DNA of 64,000 bases from Imbricaverruca yamaguchii (lineage: Eukaryota > Arthropoda > Thecostraca > Neoverrucidae), in the NCBI GenBank assembly GCA_034440575.1, contig JAOTOL010001626.1, positions 214,001 through 278,000 of the forward strand. The letters run 5' to 3'. The notes below the pieces were generated by a model, which saw only the letters and a list, made by a program, of their open reading frames with translations, did no database searches and was not told the DNA's origin. The position numbers and the translations under genes were made by a program. The stretch's first letter is position 1, and each line of letters begins with the position of its first letter. Shown in pieces: positions 1 to 12,000 of this stretch.

Positions 1-32
1 ACCTGGAGCACGGCTTCGAGGGCGACAACAAC
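1..32 (+). CDS. Cda5: Possible 3' end of an upstream exon, probably of the same chitin deacetylase
   Basis: The first 32 bases end in AACAAC followed by a perfect GTGAGT donor. One frame reads LEHGFEGDNN with every codon ending in G or C, as in the confirmed exons. In that frame the intron is phase 0, which does not fit the phase-2 entry of the next exon I recognise (11856). Either an exon between them was missed or another frame is used; the frame that would fit reads TWSTASRATT. The assignment to this gene rests on position and composition only. Confidence 0.4.
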
Positions 33-3000
33 GTGAGTGACAGTGACGAACCGCTGCACCACCCCGTGCACAGTGAGCGGGGTCGAAGTGAACCCCGGCT
101 GCCCGGGACAGCATCAGTGAACCCCGGCTGCGCAGGACAGTAGACAGTGTAGGTGCAAGCTGGTTGGCGTCGTGCGGGGACCTGATGTAAGACCAAACCA
201 GCCGGCTTAGTGCTGGACGAACAAGGGTTGTACACCAGAATTACGAGAGTGAACAGAAACGTAGACCTCGTCCACCTTCATTGAGCGTCGCAAGTTGAAG
301 CGCATATCTTCCCATATGATTATAAATGATGCTACTTTTGACTGATGAAACCCGACTTTGCTCTTTGGAAGCTCTCATTGGTACATAGCCCATTATATGA
401 GTTTGGGCCATGAAACATTCATAGCAAACGTTGAAGAAAGCATAGGTTTTAAGCATTTAAAGCATTGGAGGCCTATATCACTGCAACACCATCACAAGAT
501 ATAATACGCCTATCCAGTACCAGCTGCGGTGCATTATGACCCGGCGCCTCACGAATTATCTATCACACCCCAACCCTCTCACACCTCCAACTCTGAGTGG
601 TTATTGGTTGGTTATTGGTTTTACGACACATCGACCGTCGAGTCATGCAGCGTCGCCAATCTCTCACGCCGATTGGTCGCGGGCGAAGAGTAGCGACAGG
701 TGAGATTCGAACCAACAACCTTTGGATTGTGAAACTAGCAACTTACCCCTAGACTACTCGTTGCCCTCCGCCAACTCTGTCCTCACACCATAGCCCGCAC
801 AACCGCACATGCTGTCATAATGTGTCGCCTTGTGTTCTCTGTAAAAAGTAATGCGTTGAGAAAACAGCTAACCAGACCAACGAGAGTGCGGGCTGAAATA
901 GGGGAGTCACATCGGGATTCGAAAACCTAGTGCATTGTGCGGTACGACTTTATACTGGCGGGGCCGAAAGCGAGTATAGAGGAGGACATGGTAGCTGGTA
1001 TGGAGGGGGACATAGAGGAGGACACCGAGACGGACGTGGAGGAAGACACAGAGGCGGGCATGGGGATGGACATAAAAGCGGACATTGAAGCGGACATGTA
1101 AGCACGCACGTGGCAGGCTTGAAGGTGGACATGGCGATGAAAACGGAGGCGGAATTTGAGATGGACACGAAGGGAGACATGGTGACAATCGTGAGAGGCA
1201 CAATGTGTGCTGTGACACTATAGCTACACCGACCTGACATCCGCCCTCGCCCGGCTAAGACAGCGCCACCCGTCTTGGGTCTCGCTGCTTGTAGGCGCGT
1301 TTGGCTGTTGCGCCGCTTGTCCCACACAGGCCTTGAATGACCCCACGTGCGGTCCATATTGGGCACGATTTGCACACAGGGCATATCACGTTCACGTTGT
1401 AAACCATGGGTGTGCACGTCATGAAGTCAAGCGTCTCCGACTCCGCTTCTGAGTGACTTCTCGGCAAGAGCCCACTTGTGGCCAAGGCCGTCGGGTGAGA
1501 AGCGGCTCGGTAGACAGGAGCTGCGGAGTGAGAGGCCCCTGCCGTTGATTGTCGACCCTGCGTCGTTACTACGAGCGAGGGAAAAGCTCGAACTAACCCT
1601 CTACCGTGCACATTTTGAGAAGTCTAAATTAACAACACGACCCGATATGGGTCACTGTTGCGAATGAGGGCGAAGTCTGAATGAGTCTACTTCTGGCATC
1701 CAAAAAGAAAGATGAGCATCTAATCCAGCCCGACCCGGCCTGGTCGGATCTCAAACGTTTGTGGCCATAACAACTTTGCATTGTGACGTTTCAAATGCAA
1801 TTGTTTATTCCGAATCAGATCTGCAAGTTTTCTTTGCCAACTTTATCACAGGATGTTCTTTGAAGTGCTCGCAATCTCTAAAGAAAAGATTTGTGTCAGC
1901 ACCTTCCGCACCAGTATGGCGGGCCACGTTATGGCAGTGACCAGGAGTTAAGTCTGCTAATTTACCACGAGAGACTCGCTGTGGTCAAAATTTGTATTTG
2001 GCAACAGTTGCTTTTTACCCGATCTCGTGCTTGTGGCACCGGTAACTATATGTATGTATATATATATTAACTTTTCCTCTTTTTATCCAGCACTTCAAAT
2101 GCGCCTTTTATTGGCGAACGAAGCTTGGCAAAGGTTCTTGTGGAGGAACTTTTTGTTTATCTTTGTTGTGTTAACACAGAAATCGTATGTATAAATCAAG
2201 TCGGGTAAAATTACCTCGCAACAGGAAAGCAACGATAAAGCGGCCATTGCAGTGGTCGCTCTGTCCATGCAGTGATCACCAGATCGGTGCAATGGTTAAA
2301 GTGTTAGTACGGTGATCAGTATTCCATTTCGGTGGTCGCTGTAGCAGTAGGATTGTCACCGTGGCAGTACGACGCCCGGTGACCACTGCGACAGTGTCAC
2401 TGTCACTGTGACGGTCGTCATCGTCACAGCTGTCAGTAGCAGTCCTCTGTCATCGCTGTCAAGGCTCACAGTAGCGGCACCGCGAAGCTCGTGAGATGGT
2501 AGTGCGCCGCAGCATCGATCGGATGCTCGCACTGGCGGTGGAGAGCCTCCGGGAGCGGAATCATCGTCGGGCCTGCTGCCGCTTGGTTAGGTGCCGCTCG
2601 GATAGATGTCGAGTGCCGTTTGGCTGCTGTCGTTTAGAGAGACGCTAAGCGCCGTTTGGTTGTTGCCGCTTGAAGAGAAGTTAGGCGCCGTTTGGCCGTT
2701 GCCGCTTGAAGAGGCGTTTGACGCCGTTTTGCTGCCGCCGTTTGGTGAGAAGGAAGTAAGGCGCCACTTAGCTGCTGCCGCTTGGCGTGACTTTGGGCGC
2801 CGATTTGCTGCGCTGCGGTTGGTTGAAATCAGGCCGGCTCTCATGCGCTCGGGTTGGCGCTAACGGCGCCGGAGAGAACTGTGAAAAACGTCTCCCGTCT
2901 ACGTCTCCCGTCTACGTCTCCCGTCTACGTCTCCCGTCTACGTCTCCCGTCTACGTCTCCCGTCTACGTCTCCCGTCTACGTCTCCCGTCTACGTCTCCC

Positions 3001-6000
3001 GTCTACGTCTCCCGTCTACGTCTCCCGTCTACGTCTCCGTCTACGTCTCCCGTCTACGTCTCCCGTCTACGTTCCCGTCTACGTCTCCCGTCTACGTCTC
3101 CGTCTACGTCTCCTTTCCCGTCTACTCTTCCGTCTACGTCCGTTACGTCTCCGTGTCTCGTCTCGTCTCGTCTCCGTCTACGTCTCCGTCTACGTCTCCG
3201 TCTACGTCTCCCGTCTACGTCTCCCGTCTACGTTCGTCTACGTCTCCCGTCTACGTCTCCCGTCTACGTCTCCCGTCTACGTCTCCCGTCTACGTCTCCC
3301 GTCTACGTCTCCCGTCTACGTCTCCCGTCTACGTCTCCCGTCTACGTCTCCCGTCTACGTCTCCCGTCTACGTCTCCCGTCTACGTCTCCCGTCTACGTC
3401 TCCGTCTCGTCTACGTCTCCCGTCTACGTCTCCCGTCTACGTCTCCCGTCTACGTCTCCCGTCTACGTCTCCCGTCTACGTCTCCCGTCTACGTCTCCCG
3501 TCTACGTCTCCCGTCTACGTCTCCCGTCTACGTCTCCCGTCTACGTCTCCCGTCTACGTCTCCCGTCTACGTCTCCCGTCTACGTCTCCCGTCTACGTCT
3601 CCCGTCTACGCCACAACTATGTCTGAGCGCCGCCGCCAGCGATGGTGAATGGACAATTGGTATTCCTTGCCTGAACTGACATGTTGTAATGCGATAATCC
3701 CCACATTCACAAGTGCGGACTGCAAACTTCTGAATTGTTCTGCTCAGCATTATCGATTGACGTTGTCCTCACATTGCAAGTTACAACCCCGAATGCGATG
3801 TGGTATGGTACAGGGGTGGCTGGGCATTATGCGGGTCTACGGACAGCCAGACACCCAGACATGTGTAAATATGGGCTGAACTGAAAGCTGTGGATAGGTT
3901 AAAATGTAAAGATCAACGAAATGCGAAAAGAATGCTTTTGTAAACGTTTCCAGAATGTTTATACAATGACATCGCACATGATTGGTAAGGTGTGTCTTCG
4001 AATCCTGATTTGGTCGTTGATTGTTCTGGCATGGGCGGCAAGGACCACGTCGTAGCCGCCATGTCAGTACACTTCACTGTGTCGCTAAAATGATGCTGGG
4101 CATGCTGACGCTCTCCTGTCGCGAGTAGTCAACGCCTATGCTGAACTTGCAACTACCAATCAAAGTAATCTGTCACCATCACGACCCGACAGCAATTCTG
4201 CAGGGTTCACTGAGCCTGCTATTATTTCTACTCAACATTGCTACTAGGGGAAGCTGCTGTTACAGACTTTATTTGACATAACCTGAAGCGGATTGGCCTC
4301 CACGCAATATCATTCAGACTTGGTAATACTGCTAAATACTTCGATTGATATGGCCACACATTGAATGGCTTCTACACAACATTACTGTCCGGCGATCATA
4401 CCGCTGAATAATTAATTTGACATGACCCGATGCGGATTAGCTTATACACATTCCTCTGCGGACTTCACTGCTATGCATTATTTCATCACTACTATACATG
4501 ACGGCATCGGCGTTACTTGCGGTAGTGTCACTAAGTAATGATGTCGCATAGAAGTGATGTGGGAAGGAATGATGTCGGTAGTTCGTTATTTGTGTGTCGA
4601 TTAGCCTGATATATTGTCCTGCATTACTACAGTGGTGCAGTACGATTCGTCCAAGTTCGCACTACCATGCCGCGAAGAAGCAATGTCGCACAGACTTGAT
4701 ACCGCCACCGTCTCCGCGATTTCCACCACCGTTGCAGCTCTGTGTGTTGTTTTGCAGAAGATCGTCACACGGCGGCAACAGAAGTTACTCAGCCCCAACT
4801 CCAGCAGTGGCAGGGGACGCTTCCGGCAACCAGCTGTCCAGAGCCTGCGGTACGTGTCCACACTGTGCGACTGTCTGGCGGTGTTGATGCAGCTGTCTGG
4901 AGCCTGCGGTACGTGTCCATACTGTCCGACTGTCTGGCGGTGTTGATGCAGCTGTCCAGAGCCTGCGGTACGTGTCCATACTGTCCGACTGTCTGGAAGT
5001 ATTGATGCAGCTGTCCAGAGCCTGCGGTACGTGCACACACTGTCCGAATGTCTGGCAGTATTGATGCAGCTGTCAAGAGCCTGAAGTACATGAACACACT
5101 GTCCGGCTGTCTGGTGGTAGTGATGCAGCTCGTATCTGTTGGCGGAAGTGAAGAGCTACGGTAAGACTGTCTGTGTTTTTGCCGGAACAGCGGACGTCCG
5201 GGTGCCTGCTTTGGTCGGAGTGTGTCGCGCAATGGCTCTCGCTACTCAACCCATTAACGCAGTAAAAGCTGCGAGCCCCACACAGATTATTGATTGTTAA
5301 CTGGTGATATCTGAACCTGGTACCACCAGCGGTGGCGCCTGTCAGATCCAGTCTTATCTGGTCAGACGCCGGTCAGAGCCAGCCTGATCCGATCTAATCT
5401 GGTCCGCCCGGTCAGATTCGGTCTGATGTGGTCCGGCATGAGTAGATCCGGTCTGATCTGGTCCAATCCGCCGAGAAATCAATTGTGTGGCAGATAATCA
5501 AGGAAAAAACGAACGATAGCACACCCAAAAAAAGCGCTGGGTATAGTAATTGAGTTTACTTCGAGACACAGTCGATCTGAGAAGCCAGATAGCCCGAGGC
5601 TGTCCACAGGACAGACAGTTCAAGGTCGGAAGTCAGGTCACCCATAGCTTTTCGATTATCAGAGCGCCGCGGTTAGTGATAGATGTGCCAACGACAGGAA
5701 AGCAATGTCCGCTTCGTGATCCCAGGTAGACAGGAGAATACATCAATGGTTTGAAACTTTGGTAGAACGAATTTGCCACCGTAGCATATGAACCTAATTA
5801 GAACACGTCATGCATTGTCTTGTGTGTATGCTTTATATGCTTATTATTTTACCGCTATCTCATTATTTGTCTGAGCTCGTGCATGCAATCTCCTCATGAC
5901 AATTATGAAACAAGCTTGCAAGTGAAATCGTGCAACGCATGATTATTGTTTGACTATATTTACTGTCATTGTCTGAAGCACGGCCCGGGCCTGGCGGTAT

Positions 6001-9000
6001 GTGGAGTAGGGCCCGTGCTGTGTGGAACACGACCCAGATCTGGCGCTGTGTGGAACACGACCCAGATCTGGTGCTGTGTGGAACACGACCCAGATCTGGT
6101 GCTGTGTGGAACACGACCCTGGCCTGATCTGTGTGGAAAAACGGCCCGGGCCTGGTGCTGAGTGGAGCAGGGCTCAGGTCTGGTGCTGTGTGGAACACCA
6201 CTCGGGCATGGTGTTGCGTGGAAAACGGCGTGCGCTTGGTGCTGTGTGGAGAGAGGCCCGAACCTGGTGCTGTACGAAGCAGGGCCTGGCATGGTGTTGT
6301 GCGGAATAATACCCTGATCTGATACTCTGTGAAACCAGGCTGGGTATAGTGGTGTGCGAAGAGCCGGTATCAGGAACTGTTTGGAAGAATATCCTGCTCG
6401 GGTGCTGCATGAAGCAGGGTCTGGCCCGGTGTTGTGTCGAGCCAGGTCGGGTTGGTGGTGCGTGAAGCAGGGTCTGGCCCGGTGTTGTGTCGAGCCAGGC
6501 CGGGTTGGTGGTGTGTGAAGCAGGGTCTGGCCCGGTGTTGTGTCGAGCCAGGCCGGGTTGGTGGTGCGTGAAGCAGGGTCTGGCCCGGTGTTGTGTCGAG
6601 CCAGGCCGGGTTGGTGGTGCGTGAAGCAGGGTCTGGCCCGGTGTTGTGTCGAGCCAGGTCGGGTTGGTGGTGTGTGAAGCAGGGTCTGGCCCGGTGTTGT
6701 GTCGAAGCCAGGCCGGGTTGGTGGTGCGTGAAGCAGGGTCTGGCCCGGTGTTGTGTCGAGCCAGGCCGGGTTGGTGGTGCGTGAAGCAGGGTCTGGCCCG
6801 GTGTTGTGTCGAGCCAGGTCGGGTTGGTGGTGTGTGAAGCAGGGTCTGGCCCGGTGTTGTGTCGAGCCAGGTCGGGTTGGTGGTGCCTGTATGAACGCCC
6901 GGTGTTGTGTCGAGCAGGCCGGGTTGGTGGTGCGTGAAGCAGGGCCCTGATCTGACGCTGCGTCGACTAGTGCCCTAATTTGGTCCTGTATGGACCACGG
7001 CTGAGTGTGCTGTTGTGTGAAGCAGGGCCCTGATCTGACGCTGCGTCGACTAGTGCCCTAATTTGGTCCGGTATGGACCACGGCTGAGTGTGCTGTTGTG
7101 TGAAGCAGGGCCCAGATGTGACACTGCGACATGCGCTCAGATGGCGATGCCCGCCCACCTGGCGCGGCCCAGCTACAATGTAGATGTCTGGTAGATTATG
7201 CACGGGCACCGCGTGAACGCACTGCCAACCGACGCGGCTGTCGCTGGGTAGGGTGTCCAGGTGTGTCGCAAACAAGAACACCGCAGCCACACCGCCAAGT
7301 CGGCACGGCGGGAGGGCGAACAGGCGCGATAAACGGAACGGCGCTGTGTCTTACAACACCGTGAGCCGGCGGTAGCAAGTACGGCGTGACCCCAGCTTGT
7401 TTATGGTAGGTCTGCAGCCTTGTGTTGGTCGGCGAACGGGTGCGGCAAAAACGTGGCTGGTGAAGAACGACTGTGTCGGCTGGACGTCATGTCCTGTGCC
7501 GACACCGACTCGTACGTGATCACGGGGTGTTCGTCGGGGCGCCGACAGGATCTGAGACGTGACCTGTACTGGCTCCGTCTGGTGATCACGTGGTGTTCGG
7601 CGGGGCGTGGGCAGAATCTGAGACATGTCATGTGCTAACTCCAACCCGTACGTGATCACGCGGTGTTCGGCGGGGCACCGACAGAATCTGAAGGCACAGT
7701 TCCAGCCAACAGTAATTCCTGCGAGACAGCAATACAGTTGACGTTCATCGTGCGATTACGGAAGAGTGCGCATACTTCGCTACCATTGCGTTTTGAATAG
7801 TAGTTAGTAGCCTGCGTGGATAATTTTCAAAGTGGTGTTATCAAAAACGGCTACCGTTTTTATTTTGCCTTGATATGTGCCGAACAATTTGGCATAAAAA
7901 TTATATCGCTGAGCAATAGGCATTTCTTCTCAAAATTAATTTGAAAAAGATTGTTTTCGGCATTCGGTGCCATATTGGCTGTGAGAACCAATCCAGATAA
8001 GCTGGTCAAATAGTGCCTCCTTTTGATCGTCTCGACGAGCTGAATCGATTAAAACAATGTAATATTGTCGAAAAATGGATAGTTAAGAAAATATTGAGTA
8101 TCTTATGTCTTCTAATACACCAGCAAATATCTCTTTCAGGGCATACAAGGAACTCTGAAGTCTAAACAAGTAAAAATCATGCTGCTTCGTGCGCATGTGC
8201 ATCACATACTAAATACCTACCTATTCGTTGCATGTTGAGACATTCAGACAGCCTTTCCACAACACATTCAGACGAAAATCAGATACGTTGGTGATAAAGA
8301 TAATCTAAATTCGCCGTGATTATTAAAATTTGCCGTGATTACCATGGGACTATCGATGCTTGTTTCTTCCAAAAGGGGCAATGTCAGACATCAATAAATG
8401 AACACTAGTATATCCAAGGCAAACATCGTGCGAAGGTGCTGGGCACAACTGACTGGACGACATAGCTCTATCTTTCATGGAACTCGATCGTTTTGGCATA
8501 TTCTCCACGACCCTTTTAGTTGTTAGCACGGGCAAAAGCTACCGGTGCTTGTAGCCATCCCGGACGTAGCTGTCCCTCCTCTCCTTCATGTACATGGTTT
8601 TTGCAACTAGCAACACCTGTTTCACGCATCGTTCAACTGACTGACCGTGCACGGAAAACTGTGGAACTGACATTGACATTTACAAAGAGTACAAAGAGCA
8701 CAAAGAGAAAAGAGAAGCACAAAGAGTACAAAGAGTACAAAGAGCCATCAAGTTTGGTGTGTGGCACGTGAGGGCCGGTTCGAAAGCGTCGTCCCAGAAT
8801 ATCAACTCCTGCAGACTCTCTGTTGCTTCATTTAGCCACGGAGTTCTCCTGGGACGGACGCTGGTGTCTCCACGCTTGCCGCTCATCTTTGCCGCGCATC
8901 TCCACGCTCATCTTTGCCGCGGATGCACCTGATACGTTCAACAGCGAACTGGCGCTCTGCTCTGTCGTCGCTACAGAGAAGTATCTGGAGCGCCATTTCG

Positions 9001-12000
9001 CTGTGAGCATACCAGGCACTGGAGTAGAGGTACGGCATCACGATGCTCACGACTTCCCTATACTGCACCCGAGTGAGCTGCAGCTGGCACAGCACATGCC
9101 GCGGCCTATCCAGCAAGTTGTGGTGCACCTTTGCGCGTAACCACATCGGATAGTAAACCCCTACAATTGAATTCAACGAAAAGCCGAAGGTTTTTGCATG
9201 CAGTGTCTCCCAGACCATGATCTGACACGTACACTGTGCGTGTCAGATCATGGCATATTTAGTGCACATCATGCTGCTATGTAGTGCAAACAGCGAATAA
9301 TTACGAAGCTTTGTCTATATGTATATACCCAGTGAATGATGCTGAAGTCTTCAAGTGAGTATGTGCAGTAACCGCGGATGTCTTGCTTAAACCTCAGAAT
9401 TCTTTATATGCCCCAAAATGAACATTTGCTGGTGTATTAGAACACATAAGCTAGTCGATATTTTCTTAACTATCGATTTTTCTACCATATTACATTGCTT
9501 TAATCGACTCAGCTCGTCGAGATGATCCAAAAGAGGTACTATTTGGCCAACTTATCTGGATTGGTTCTCACAGCCGAGATGGCGCCGAATGCTGAAAACC
9601 GAGTCTTTGTTAAACGCATTTTGAGAAAAAAATGCCGATAGCCCAGCGATCTGATTTTTATGCCAAATTGTTCGGCACATATCAAGGCGAAAGAAAAACA
9701 GTAGTCGTTTTTGATAACATCACTTTTAAAATTATCGACGCAGACTAGTAGTTAGTTCGTTATCAGGACTTTAGGGCGCATCGACTACATTGGTCATGTA
9801 GCGCACATAAAATAGTGATAGCATAATGCAATCCAAGCAATGGGCTGAAGCGTCCGCTGATGATGCATGCACACGGCGCAGATGCATGCAGACTGCCGCT
9901 GTGTCTACGGTGCATAGCCTGGAATGCAGCGGCACAGATGGCCATGAAGAGATTACACCCTGCAACTTGGTCGACCTTCAACCTCAGCCATGTTCCCAGG
10001 ACGAGCGTTGGCGGTCGCGCTGGCACCCCGTCCGACTGCTACGTCCATGCTTCTCCGCCTGTCCGCTTCCCCATAAATCGTTCCGCCGGCAAGGTCATTG
10101 GGTACCTCCCAGTCTGCCGGCGCGCCCACGCCCGCGGCGGTCGTCGAGGTCGTCTGGCAGCTCACGGTCCGGACGACCCCACCGGACCATCAGATAACAA
10201 GACACCCTATCTTTTCAAATCTGCCTGCAACATAGTGCTCACCGATACGATAAATAGTGACCAATTTATTCCTGACGACCCATGAGTCATGCAGCATACC
10301 TTAGACGCATTGCCATGCGAACATACAGTCCTTCGACCCTTTTTCTAGTATGAAACCGCTCAATTTTGAGGGTATTTCGGTTCCCATGGGGAAGCACATA
10401 TGTCCAGGTATTTTCCACCGTAAAACGTTGTGGTATTATATTTGTTCCAGGTCGGTCCGTCAGCCATTTAATCAAGCGTCACACAAAGCATTATATTAAA
10501 TTGATTAAATATTAAATGAGATGTGTTCTACACACGCACTGGCGGGGAGGGTGCATCCATATTGTAGGCGGAATCATACGAGTTGGTAAGCAAGTCGGAC
10601 GCGTCTTATCTGTGTCGACATCAGGACATGAATGTTGGCTGGTTTTCATAAATTAGTTTTCGACACACGATTAGCATTGGTTGTGGACATCTTGAAGGGA
10701 CAAACGGGAATATTTTGTCACGCTCGCAAAGTATCTATTCGAATAATTCTGCAAGTTTACTAACGCAGTGATTGAACTTGAACCCGACGTTTGCATTTCG
10801 AAAGCTTTTTCGCATCATGGCGGAATGACATCTACCCGCGGTACTCTCGTCACTTCGCACAAGCTCAAACGAAGCTTTTCCCGTCGTTGAGGATTTTGTA
10901 TAACACTGCACCTGACACCCGTTTAAAATTTGACACCGTGTCCTTCTAGTAAAATTACTAGTAAAATATGAGATGTGTTCCACACATGCACTGGCGGAAT
11001 CATGCATATTGCATATTTTATGCATAATGCATGCATATTGTAGGCGGAATCATACGAGTTAGTGAGCAAGTTGGACGCGTCTTATCTGTGTCGACATCAG
11101 GACATGAATGCTGGCTGGTTTTCAAAAATTAGTTTTCGACGCACGATTAGCATTGGTTGTGGACATCTTGAATGGACAAGCGGGGAATATTTTGGTACGC
11201 TCGCAAAAGACCCATTCGAACAATTCTGCAAGTTTCTGCAAGGTACCGTGGGCAGATTCACTGTTGTGTTTGCATCCTGGTGGAATAAGATCCACCGGCA
11301 GAGTTTTGTCCACATGGTTTCGTCCGCAATGACGATCCAGCTATGACTGGCAGTGACATGGAGAGTTTTGTGAACTAGAAATCTGCACTAATATCACTCG
11401 TGCTACGCACACATACACTATCGCTAGCACAAGGTGCGCTGGAAACTAGTCCATCCAAGAGCGTCATTCCTAGCTGTTATCAGGGCTAGTTGTTTCCGGT
11501 CGTGGAGCATACTGAAATACAACTGGATTAAATATTATGGTGTTACGTGTCATATCTTACTTCGTTAATCGGTGGGACTGACTTGAAGCATTGAAGCATC
11601 TTCCACCCAGGGATTTTGCAGCCTAAAAGTCGCATTTGTGTATGGCAATACCAAATATTGCTCAGATATCGTTAACACCACTACTTCAATCTGCCATTAA
11701 TTTCATGGTTGAGACATTGCGAGAGGAGCATGTCGTGTTTACTCCTCCCGGTGTGTTTTGTTTTTCGCAAAAGCTGAAGAATTAGCCGGCGAGCATGCTT
11801 AGGCGAGTACTTGACTGCCCCGGAGGCGCTGACCGACACTCTGTCCCGCCCGCAGTGACAACGGCTTCCGCGCCAAGGTGACGGCGGCGCCGGTGCGGCT
11901 CTCCACACTGTCGTCGTTCTCGTTCGGCGACACGGGCATCAGCGTGCCGGCGCGCCGGCGGCCGGCGCCCGAGCGCAGCACGCGCTTCCCCCCGCGGCGG

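Noticed and set aside
2787..3648. Frames of 264 and 279 codons
   Set aside because: Products of the 13-bp minisatellite.
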